DNA from: Axinella damicornis
Taxonomy: Eukaryota; Porifera; Demospongiae; Axinellida; Axinellidae
DNA length: 64,000 bases
Assembly: GCA_963931865.1 (NCBI GenBank)
Contig: OZ007507.1
Span: 18,829,523 to 18,893,522 of the forward strand
Direction: 5' to 3'
Below the pieces are notes generated by a model. The model had not been told where the DNA came from. It ran no database searches and saw only the letters and a program-made list of their open reading frames with translations. Position 1 is the first letter of the stretch; each line of letters opens with the position of its first letter. A program made the translations under genes and the position numbers. This document shows, piece after piece, positions 27,501 to 39,500 of the stretch.

Positions 27501-30500
27501 TTAGTGATGGCCTGTCACATTCCATGCACCTCATGAAAAACCTAAGAAACAAGAGGAAATGCCATTAACCAGCCTCAGTCCCATCCCATTTATTAAAAAA
27601 TGTAGAATTTAGGGATGGGATGGGACTGAGGCTGGTTAATGGCATTTCCTCTTGTTTCTTAGGTTTTTCATGAGGTGCATGGAATGTGACAGGCCATCAC
27701 TAAATCTCCTAGAATTTTTTGGGAAAATTTTTTTGCCCCTAGTTTGTGCACTTTTTTTGAGTGCATGAAATGCGTAGCTTATTAGTCATGGTATGTGCAA
27801 CATCACCATAAGGGTACAGGCATTGGGTACAGGGGTACTGGATGTAGCTAAGCCCTGATGTCAGATTTTAAGGTGTTGTTACATGTACCTAATCACAATG
27901 TCAGCAAAGGAAAGCTATGACAGTCTCTCATGATGGCAGTGATGGATGTGGACCTTCTGCTGGGCATTGAGCAGGCTTTGTTGCTTCCATTAATAATATT
28001 GTTCTACGCACGTTGCTCATGTCATCAGCTACAAGTCTGTGGTGGGCGTTCACCCTTCATAAGATCAGAGAGCTTGATGGCAGTCATAATTATAGGTCAC
28101 GTACATGCAATGGCTCCATATAATAGTTTAAAACTCCACAGTTCTGGTCAGTATTGGTACAAGAACAAAGTCTTGTTCTGCACTGTAGCTACGTCATGAA
28201 AAAGAAAGCCACGCCCCCATGATGGCACAGCCACGATAGATCTTGACAAGAACAGGTTGGTAGAAATTCCTCTCAGCGGTAGTGAGCCACCAGATGACGG
28301 ATTGACAAGGATTCAGTAAGTGTCTCAAACGCAGCTATCACAAGCAAAAAGAACACAACATGCGCTTGCATGTGAAATGCGCATGCGCAATTGGCCGAAC
28401 ACGTGACCTCTGGCTGCCTCAAAATGGCGTCGTGCTACAATTTCATCGAATGGCAGCTAACCAAAACTGCTGTTCTTGCCAGTTTGCAGACATACGGACG
28501 CAAAGACTCTACTGCGGAGAAAGCGGTGTTGTTCTGTGCTTAAATCAGTTCAAGGACTCCTTCCGTTGGTGAGCTATGCTTGACTATGAGAAAGAAGAAG
28601 AAGAAGAAAGAAGAAGAAAGAAGATGACGAAATCGGAATTTTACAGCGACTTGTCTCTCGACTCCCGCGTACTCTCAGGTACGTTTAAGAGTGTTTTTGT
28701 GAACTGCTAGGCAGTGTCATTCTGTCTGTATGCTTGGTTTGGGCCTTTGTAGCTTCTTTTGCCGTTTTCCTGCTAGTGCATCAGTATGGTAAATTCGAAA
28801 ATTCCTTGGCCATCCCTAAATAGAGAACGCTATCGCGTTCTCTGATATGCCTGATGATTATATTCACAGCCTATCCTGTATCCAGCATCGGTCCATCCCC
28901 CTGTTCAGTTACATTCGAACTACACGCACTTGATACATACCCTACAGTATATATACATTATTGAGCTGTCCTTATGTTCCCATGTCACACTTGTCACTGT
29001 CCAAACTATTGTTGAAGAGTCATTCTGCCCTAGGGCAGCAGTGCAACTTCAAGTTCAATATCACAGCACTAATAAAACATAAAAACACAGGATTTAGTAC
29101 CAATTGCACCTCACTGTCTGCAGATTCAACTGACACAACTCTCCTTGGATAGCTCACTTGTTACTGCACTCTAAACCTAATAAGAGTGGCAACTTCGGTT
29201 TCATTGCTGACAAGAAACGTTGTTGCATCATCAATATTATATTCAGTGGTGCATCACTGCCTGGTGCACACCGCACTCTGGTTGACTAATTGTTGATATC
29301 CATAATTGTTGTGTAGAAACAAAGTGTTCAAAAACATTGCCATACCTGTCACATCGCCGGGGCTGGCTGCAAATGTCACCACAATGTCACAGTCCAGAGT
29401 GCCCATGAGGTCAGTTATCTCAGCACACAGTGACACAGGCGATCCACCCTCACTTCCAGAGTATGTGGTTTGATCAAACATAAACGTGACAGCTGCAGGA
29501 GAAATCAGTCAATGATACAGTCAGTGGTGATCGAACTCTTGAATCGTAACTGAAAGTGAAAGAAGTACACATCCACCAAATTATTACACCACAAGTCGTA
29601 AAGAAGAGACACAATTGGAAGGTTACATAAGCTATACTCGGCTCTGTTTCTGCCAGCCTCGAGGACTTACTGAATCAACCTATGACATCACACTGGGAAT
29701 TATACCGTAGTCACGCGTTATTAGACGCATGTGCCATAACTCCACAGGAAGGAAATATATGCGCCTAATAACGAATGACATTCCTCGAATAGGAAGTGCG
29801 CTTCAATTCAATTTATAGCTTTTTTCCACTCCGTAGGATCGAAAATGGCAGAGTTTCTGGAAGGAGACAGCAGCGTTTAACAGCGAGTACCTGGGACGAG
29901 AGTTGAACCTGCGCCTAACAGTGAATATGCGCCTATGTGTAAGCTGCACCTAATAACGTGCGACTACGGTACTTGCAAACTATCAACCTGCTGAGGTTCC
30001 AGGCTGAGAACTGTCTCTATAGGGCCAAACCATTTCTGTATACCATGCAAACATTGCTGTGCAGACTTTCACTGTCCCAACATTAAAGAAAGCACTTTAT
30101 GGTTCAGTACTGGTGATGGTATCGTGAAGTGCATGTCTGTATTACCTGTCCCACATATATACGTATGTGATTTTGCAGATCACACCGACAGTTAACATCA
30201 CAGCAATTAATGCTATGACAAGTAATCAATTTGCAAATCAAATTACACTATTCACTGTAAACATGTATACTTGCCACTTCTGATCACGCTTTCCAAAGCA
30301 AATACTATTCTCTGTAAACTTGTATAGCTACTCTAACTTAGATCATGCATGCATTCCTATACACTGAGCTATTATTACAAGTGTAAAAAAATGTATGGAG
30401 ATGTAGGGATAACAGAACAGCAAAAAGTATGAAAACAAGCAGGTATGACGCTGACTCCAGCTGAGTCTCATAGCTAACAGGTTTTGCAGTCATAAAGGGT

Positions 30501-33500
30501 TAAACAGCTGCCATGTCCTCTGCATGATTCTATCTGATAGCTACCAAGTCGTGCCGAGACACATCAAGTCTTTTAAAGACTCACTTGTTACACTTGTTAC
30601 ACTTGTTTACCTCATTTTTATAGCAGCATACTTGATAGCATTCACTCCATGTATAGCATTCACATGACTCCGCACACATACACAATTTTGAGTTCAAAGT
30701 TCAAAGTTGCTCTACGCATGCGCACATATGAAGAAAATGGCGTCGCACATGAAGCCATAGTTATTGAGTGGGCGGTTTCAAGTGCCTCGTGAGACTTCGA
30801 AGTAGCCAAAAAGCGATGGGGTCGTGCACTGCTCAGTGTAAAGTGCTGCTGTTTTGTGCAAACACCGTCGTGAGGGAGTCAGCCAAATTTGAACTAGCCC
30901 GTCTGAAGAAAGAAGAAGAAGAACTTGAAGAAGAAGAAAACCGATTTTGGCGGTTTGGCAACTTTTTGGCGCGGTACTTTCGCGACGGTTATTCACGACA
31001 CTGGGAGTCTTCTGAGCCAGGAAAACACTCGAAGACGAATAGTAAGTTGTCATAAAGGCTTATTTGCAGCGAGTACTCAGTAGTGTGGTTGCCCTAGAAT
31101 AAGAAGTAATTAAAAGTTATCTGCAAAATGGTGGAATTTACTTACCCTCATTGGTGTCATCAGTGATGGTCACCTCAGTGGCGTCTTGTGTGCCTACTGT
31201 GAGGATAGGGCTTATGGGACCAGGATTCAGGCTGACAGAGAAGGTGTGGTCTCCCTCCACTACCATATCCTGACTTATATCAACTGTAATGCATCCTGGC
31301 ATCAGTGGACCGACTGGAAAACTGGCAACAGGATCCACGGTGCTAAAATCTGTGTTCAGTACTATAAGGAATGACAAATAAAAAACATGATGCAAATGTT
31401 ACATGGATTAATACATAGCTAGCAAGCTGACATGTGTTTGTGGTGCAATCAGATTCTTAGGGTTCTTTCGAGAATCGGGAAGCATCTTCCAAAGTAGCGG
31501 AAGGCTTCTTGCAAGAGAATTGGCTTTGTACGTATACTTGAAAAATTTGCAGCTTCGCATATGCAAGCACCTACCGTAGGCGCTCTAATTATGCGTCCTT
31601 TCTAATTCTGCGTCAAAATTCAATATCTCAAACCGATAATTTCCAATAATGCGTCGCACTCTGGGGACTAATTAATTTGCGTAACGCGATTATATTAAAC
31701 GGCAGCATGGCAGCTAGCTCGAAGCGCACACAGTACAGATGAACGGCGAAGATGGCTCGTCACATCACTGCCTGTGAACGTTGATGTGTAAAGACACAGT
31801 TGCTATATGGCTGGGACATCAGTGAAGGTACGAGACAGCAACTCACTTATGTATTCTGTGCCCCAGGATACAGACGCCCCATGTAGGAGAAAAGGCAGCG
31901 ACAGTCCGACAACGAGGAATGAACACAACCGCTATGCAATGGCCTTGTCTACACTCGTCTGACTTTAGTACCTAGCGAGGTGTTTTCTAATCATGCGTCG
32001 AAGTTCGTCGCCGTTTTGGCTGACCGAATTTCTATTGTTGCGTTGCATTTCAAAAATAATTATTTTTTGAGCGACGCATAATTAGAGCGCCTACGGTAAA
32101 CTTAACCTTTATGCTGTGTGCAAGGTGTTTGTGTCCAAACGAAGTACATCTTTACCTGCTTTTGTGGATCCAGTAAGAGTCAGAGTAGCTGTAACTTCTT
32201 CTTCCACATTTCCCACTACTCCATTGATGACAGCACACACATCTATCGGTGGTGTGCCCTCAGATACCACTAGTGTAGAACTCTGCATACTAATATCAGC
32301 GTCCATAGCTATAGTGTAAACAGAGAGGAGAGTTTCTTTAATGACTGAAGCTGCACAGTTTACTACACAATCATTAACTAGCTATTGTTTGGGAAAATGG
32401 CAATGAGGTGAATTGCAATAGCTACTATGTATGCACCCATTCCACAGGAATATTCCATGAAACCGGTCACTCCACAGAATATAGGTAGGTGCGCTCTCTC
32501 TATGGGAGATGCTGGTCATAGGAAGACAAGCTATGTACGGTCTAGACACCCACGTTTCGGACTTTGACCTGCTGCTAGAAAACCCTCATGCATTCAATGC
32601 CCTTGAAGTCCCTCTGGCTTCATCCTTAGGCATCGTTCAGGCAATGAGCATTAATATTCCTGTCTTGAAAATTGATGTGATCCTCTAATTGGTCAAATGT
32701 ACGTACACTCAATTGCTATTACATTTCAATCGTGCAGCAACTTTTTTGATAGCTTTAGCATAGCCTATCAATGCCTTGCAATTGAGCACTATTCCTACCA
32801 ACCATTATTGATAGTTGTATAGATTTGTCAAGTTGATAACACTCCTCCAGTTTGCCCCTTATTTTGTGTTGTGCCACTGAATGCTAGGGGTTGGCCATCA
32901 AACAGCAAATGGGAACACTGTTGTCACCACTTCAGCTTAGGTTTGGTGAAGCCTAGAAATGGACGCTTATTCTCCTCTTCTTTACCTGGAGAAAGTCTGC
33001 TATGGCTCCATATTGTCAACCCATTGTGAAGTTCTGAATTTGGGTTGTTCTATTTCAGTGACAACATCACTGGGGGCAGGGAGGATGATGTCATACAAGA
33101 CCTACAAAGGGTGAAGAGGGGGGCTGAAAAGTAGGATTCCGAGAGACAGATCTCGAAGGTGGTAAGCTCATGTGTCTAGCCCCAAGCCTCCAGGAGAGAG
33201 TCCTCTCACATGATGCTACCCTTTTGGGAGACGAACCTGTTGGCCACACTGCCTTTTGCCACCATCGAAAATTAGGTGAGGGATTTGATGCTCATTTGGA
33301 GTAAGACTACGACACCTCAACCTACAAGGTGCACTATACTCCTCCTCTGTCGCTTCTTTGACATACCCAGTAGTATATCGGTATATGTTCTCCGTAAGCT
33401 CCCCATGTTTATAACCATGCACAGCATCTTCAGGAATTAAGCCAGGAAATCCAAGCTAAAATGTCTTAAATATTGCATGACATTCTGGTGCCAAGGTTCC

Positions 33501-36500
33501 CTTCTGTAGGTACAGTGCGCATCATCTGTTTTTTTTGGCCACAACTAGCAGCTGGCTCCACTGCCCTCATTAACCAAGTCCTTCTTGAGAGGTTGCATAG
33601 TGTCCCCCACCTTGCAGTTGAGTCAACCCTTACTAGCTGAGTGGCAAAAGACAGACATACGTTGGGGGTAGCCTCGAGTCCAGGCTGTTTGACCAGTATT
33701 TCAAAGTGTGCGGCAGATACATACTGTGGTGATTGGTTATGCTTCGTATTCGTCCAATAGTAGTAATTACTTACTAGACACGGAGTGCAATATCCACCAG
33801 TATTGCACTCCCCATATTGCAAGTCATCAAAGTGTGACTGAATGGGCGGTGCTGATTGGTCACTTCCGGGTTTCTGCACGTAGCAACCACGCGTGAATAG
33901 TGCCATGAGCCGAAAGCTGTTGACTGTGTATCAGCACGTTTCCACTACCAAGGCATTGCCCATTGCTGGAAATCGAACACAAGAGCAGAGGTAAGTTGTT
34001 TGCGCTTTTAACCAGCAGACAAAACAACCAGTCTACCATTCTTGCCTGTAAACATGGCTAGCTTCGTGCCACTCAACGGTCAAGTTACCGTGCCGTTTGC
34101 ACGACTAGTTATTTGTTGTGAAGTATATAATATATCTATCATTGCACTCTTGGTCGTGTAATATGGCTGGACTCTTGTGTAGCTAGTATTTTCTCTCGTA
34201 TTCGGCTCAGGAAAATACCTACACACTTGTGCAATACCTAGCCATATTACACTCCCTAGAGTGCAATAATTATACCCCGTTGCTTGGGTGAATCAAACAC
34301 ACCAACAGGGCATTATATGACATATTGCCCTGTAGTAACAGCACAGCAGGGCAATAACAAGCCTGATCATGCAAGCTTCACGCACCATCTGTTGCTGCTG
34401 ATTACATAACAACTACCAGCATCATGAAGCCATTTATTGCAGAAGCGTGCAGTGCATAGGAAGTCTTAATCAGTTAAACCACACCACCTGGGGGGAAACG
34501 GGGCGGGGGCGGAATGGAAATAGGAATGGGAATGGGAATGACACAATCCTAAGCGAACTATTGTGGGGTCACTGTAAACCCTGGACTCGGACAGCTGTAT
34601 ACAGACAGCAACGGCAGTAAAGCTACAAAAGGTTGTCTCCAGCTCTGTCTCAAGTTGCTTCCTAGCCTGTTGAGGCATTGTCTCCTCTGAGAGGTCAAAG
34701 GTCACGTGCATATTTAAACAAGAGCTTCGATCATAGTCATGGATGATATAATGTTTCTTCTGTTTTCTACATTTCAAGAAAGGCTGGAGTTTGGTTTCTG
34801 CTCCAACAACTGCTCTAGTCTGGCAAAGCCAGACCGAGCACGTAATCGGTCTGGCTTCACCAGGCTACAACTGCTCTTCAAGCAGGCAAAGCATACTAAC
34901 CAGAGCTTGATTAAAGCCTGGCGAGGGTAAATACATGACGTACATTGTACATGTCCTCCATAAGAAACAGTGGATACAAGTCATGGATGCTGAAAGCCAG
35001 CATAGAACCTACAAGGATTTAGCCAGAGCCACATTTGTTGCAGCTCATTAATATCAACATGACTTTTGACCTATCGGAAATCGAGCAGACAATAGCACTT
35101 GCTGTCTGTATACAGCTGTTTTGGTCAGAGTCCAGGTTTTACAGTGACCTCGAAAACAGTCCACTTAGGATTGTGTCATTCCCATTCCCTTTCCCATTCC
35201 CGTTCCCGACCCGTTTTCCGTTCCCTGCTTTTCCAGTTGCCCACCTTCAGGAGGCATGGGATCTATAGTGCAAAAACCATTTTAACATAGACCACAATGT
35301 ATATTTAGTGCTTGCAAAATCAAGAAACCATTAGCTATATAAAGTGGGAGATCAAAATTGCTCAACAAATCAAAGGATGCATACTGTTCATACAGAACAG
35401 CTATATGCTGGACATGTCGAAAATTATGACAGTAAGGATACCTTCATCATCAGTGATGGTCACCGTAGTTGTTGAAGATATTGATGATAGGACAGGTCCA
35501 GCGGGAGTGACACTGGAGAGGGTGACTGTAAACTCATGATCAAACTCGAGATTGTTGTCATCAATTATCCCAAATGTAGCACAGGAAGGGACGTTGACAC
35601 CAACACCACTGGTAAAGGTCAACTGTGGAGGTGCTGGCACTGTGAAATCCACACCCACAACTGCAAGGGTAGACAAGAGATGAACATAACTTAAACATTC
35701 TGTAATGTGTCCAGGCTTGTTCTAAGGGGCCCCACCACAGGAGGCCAGACACTGGTATATTCATCATCAGTAGTAGTTAACTTACCTACACCAATACCTT
35801 CCCCTTCAGCGAGGCATACATAATCATTTAACACCCCAAAAATGTTGAACTACGTAGTGTTGAAATCAACCAAAAACAGGTAGTTACCGGTAGTTCGAGA
35901 TTGAGTAATTGAAAGTAAAAAGTACCAGTATAAGTATTGCGACTTTTATCCCACAACTAAACTAATATTCTGAGCATAGTCGTAAACCATCACCAACAAG
36001 TATAAGAAAGACGTTGGTTAATTTGTGAGTACTGTGCAACTGGATATCGAGTAGTTTCTCCGATATACCACACATTCTTCACTGCATACCCTTCTCCACA
36101 TCATACCGTATATATAGCACCAAATTTTCAAGGCACCTAATTTTCGTAGTTTTCACAGATTTGTCTTGGACTGCAAAATTTTAGCTCACAAATTTTTCAA
36201 TACTAAATAGCGCCTAGAGGCTATCATTCAACAGTGAATTGTACCATCACGCAGCACAAACATGGAACACACACTTGATATCTTCTTTGGCACATGACCA
36301 GGAGGAGGAGGAGGAGGAGGAGGAGGAGGAGGAGGAGGAGGAGGAGGAGGAGGAGGAGGAGGAGGAGGAGGAGGAGGAGGAGGAGGAGGAGGAGGAGGAG
36401 GAGGAGGAGGAGGAGGAGGAGGACTCGGAGGACTCGGAGGACTCGGAGGACTCGGAGGACTCGGAGGACTCGGAGGACTCGGAGGACTCGGAGGACTCGG

Positions 36501-39500
36501 ACTCGGACTCGGACTCGGACTCGGACTCGGACTCGGACTCATGTTTGTGATTCTATGCAGGCATCATATCGTGATATTATTTGTAGCAATACATTGTGAT
36601 GGATATCGCCCAGCACTATCCACAATCAGTCAAGTCTACTTCACACCTACTGTTATTGTCACCTGTAGCTCACAATGATACGTACTGTTCTTCTTGTTAC
36701 GGGGCATGAATGTCATGTGTCATCAAAACTACCGATATTATAAAACCTGCAAACCTGCTTTTGTGCTACCCATTGTGGACAAGGTCACCACCAGGTCAGT
36801 TCCAAGTCCACCACCTGGCAGTGAAGTGATTTCAGCACAAACATCGACCATCCCATCAGTTTCATCGACAGAATCCATTGCCATCTCCACTGCAATCACA
36901 ACCTCACCAACTAAGAATCAAAGAACAGAGGGATGGTTGTAAAATAACAGTGTAAACATTCACCACTTCACACTAGCCACACTTCACTTACGGTCACTAG
37001 CCATGATTGTTGCATTCTGAGAGGAAGGTGTCCCAATTGTACTTGGTGGGTCGGTTGAACTTATAGATACTGTAAAGCTCTGATCATTCTCTGCTATGTC
37101 ATCGTCTACTGCAAGTATCGTGGCTGGCCGAGTAACATCATTACCATCTCCAATCATAAACATTACCGTGAAAGGAGGTGTTGCACTATAGTCAGTACCT
37201 GTTCAGAAGGAGAGAGTGGATTGATGCATACTTAGACATGTGTTATCTACATGTAGTGCTTGTTGTGTTTACCTACTGCACTGCCAGGAGTGGTAACCAA
37301 GGTAACAACCACGGCACAGTCTAGAGTTCCCATTCCAAACGGTGTTGCGAGCTCAACCATAACCACGAAGTTGCTGCCCTCAGCCACAGAAGGAATCGTC
37401 TGGAGACTAAAAGTAGCATCTGCAGAGAAGAGGACGAGATTTGTCCTTGTCAGACAACCCATCTACTTGTACCAACATTGATCAACAGCATCTGAATACA
37501 ATTAGTACAGTACAGATTCATGGATGCATAATTGTCAACAAATACTGTCTGCTTCTCATGAACAGATAATACTGGGGTAGGAGGAGTAGCTAGGATCGTT
37601 GTGAACTTTGAATGAGGTAAGGCCAGCAGCTTTCTGAGCACCCAGGGGCTTGCTGCTTAGTGTTCAGTTCTATGGCTTTACTGAATGGATACGCTGCTTT
37701 GTGTATCCTGCTCGCTTGAATGTCTCCTTCTCATGCAGAATCCACACTCTCACTGTCACCCCTCCCACCTCCCTCCTCCCCTTCCCTCTCCTCAGGTTGT
37801 TGGACATTTGTCTTCAGACAGAGCCCAGAAGTGCAGGTACAGAAACAATGAGTGTAAGAGGAATGTAGAATTCGTCTTTCCATCAAGTAACTTGATACAT
37901 CAGCATCATGTTTGATAGACTAGAAGAAAATGGAGAAGAACAGCTCCATCTCGAGAACTACACGATGTATGAACACAAGACGTGTACCGCTGTGTTGGTA
38001 AGAAGCTGCACATTCCCACAGCATGGCCCCAAAGCGGTGTTGGTGGTGTCCATACTAACAAGTGAGTCTTTAAAAGACTTGATGTGTCTCGGCACGACTT
38101 GGTATCAGCTAGAATCATGCAGAGGACATGGCAGCTGCTTAACCCCTTATTATGACTGCAAAATCTGTTAGCTATGAGACTCAGCTTAAGTGAGCGTCAA
38201 TATCCTTGGAGGTTCTGTGTGAGCAAGGGGTGGGTCAGGAATGTTCACCCAAAGGGTGAAAGCAGTATGGTCGTGTCTGGGCTTGATATTTAGTCAACAC
38301 CTTGGCCAATTCTTTCAGCACTTATCTATAGGCCTATAGCTAGCTAGCTAGAGCTGAGTGAGCTTTAGTATGCACTTGAGGTGTGGTTTCATTCGACAAT
38401 TTGGACACAGAGTTTTTTTACTTTCACCCAGCTGGACACTAGTTCTCATTGAACCTGCACTCCATGCAGTATGTACATACACTAGTTCCAGCTCACTGAA
38501 CCTATACTATCAAGAGCGCATGATGATATCATTGTCATCTGCATTGCAATGATGATGATGTCATGCGCTCTTGTCAGTATATACAGATGCTTTTTCAGTG
38601 ACTCAGATTGAAAACCTGTACTCCAGTGCATGTTCACAAAGAATAGATCTCAATGAACCTGTACTCCAGTGTGTGCTAGTAAAGCATTACCAAGCCTTGT
38701 CGCAAAATAACGTGGTGTGTTACTGTTTCAACCTTGATGATTGCTACGCATCACATGTATGTCCATTTTGAATGGAAGTGATAACATACCTTCCGGATCT
38801 TGAATAGTGACAGTGGTGGACATAGGAGAACCAAATCCTGCCATTAGATTTGGAGTGATCGTCCCATTCAAATTTACAGCGAAGGTGTGGTCTCCCTCTA
38901 GGTTGCTATCATCCAAAATGGTGACATCAATACAGGCAATGGTGTCTGTCCCCACAGCAAAGTTGAAAGCCACTACATGTGTTGCAATTTGTCGACGAAC
39001 CCGGAGTGGAGGTGGTGCAGGTGCAGATATACTTTGTCTCTTGCTGATAGGTGGTGGTGATAGTGTTGGTGCACTGAAGTCAGTACCAAAGACTAAACAG
39101 AAAGAACAGATGGATAATTATTCTTATAATTTAGTGAGAGATTTGCACTTCAGCATTTAGATGGAAGGCTATTAAGTAGGTCATCATCTTCCACTCCACT
39201 TTTTGGAGGTATTCAAACTCTGAAACTCCACTTCCATCACTCACACACACCCACACAAATGTAGCCTCGTTCCCAGGCCTACCCCGTTTTTTCTGTTCTT
39301 CGGTTTCAGTTGACAATAATACACGGATGCGGAAGGGCGGCAGGTGTGTGCCAGCATCACTAGCTACCACTGAACTACCAAATAACTTAACCTCATTCAA
39401 AGTTGCACCTTGGGCACGGATGCCCAAGGTGCAACTTGCCATGTGTGCATGATATACAGGGTCAGAGGATACATACAATCGCTCGATCTTAGTGGCATGC

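Noticed and set aside
36228..36599. Frames coding for poly-Pro, poly-Glu/Ser-Asp and poly-Arg
   Set aside because: They are translations of the (GGA)n/(GGACTC)n microsatellite with no flanking gene structure.
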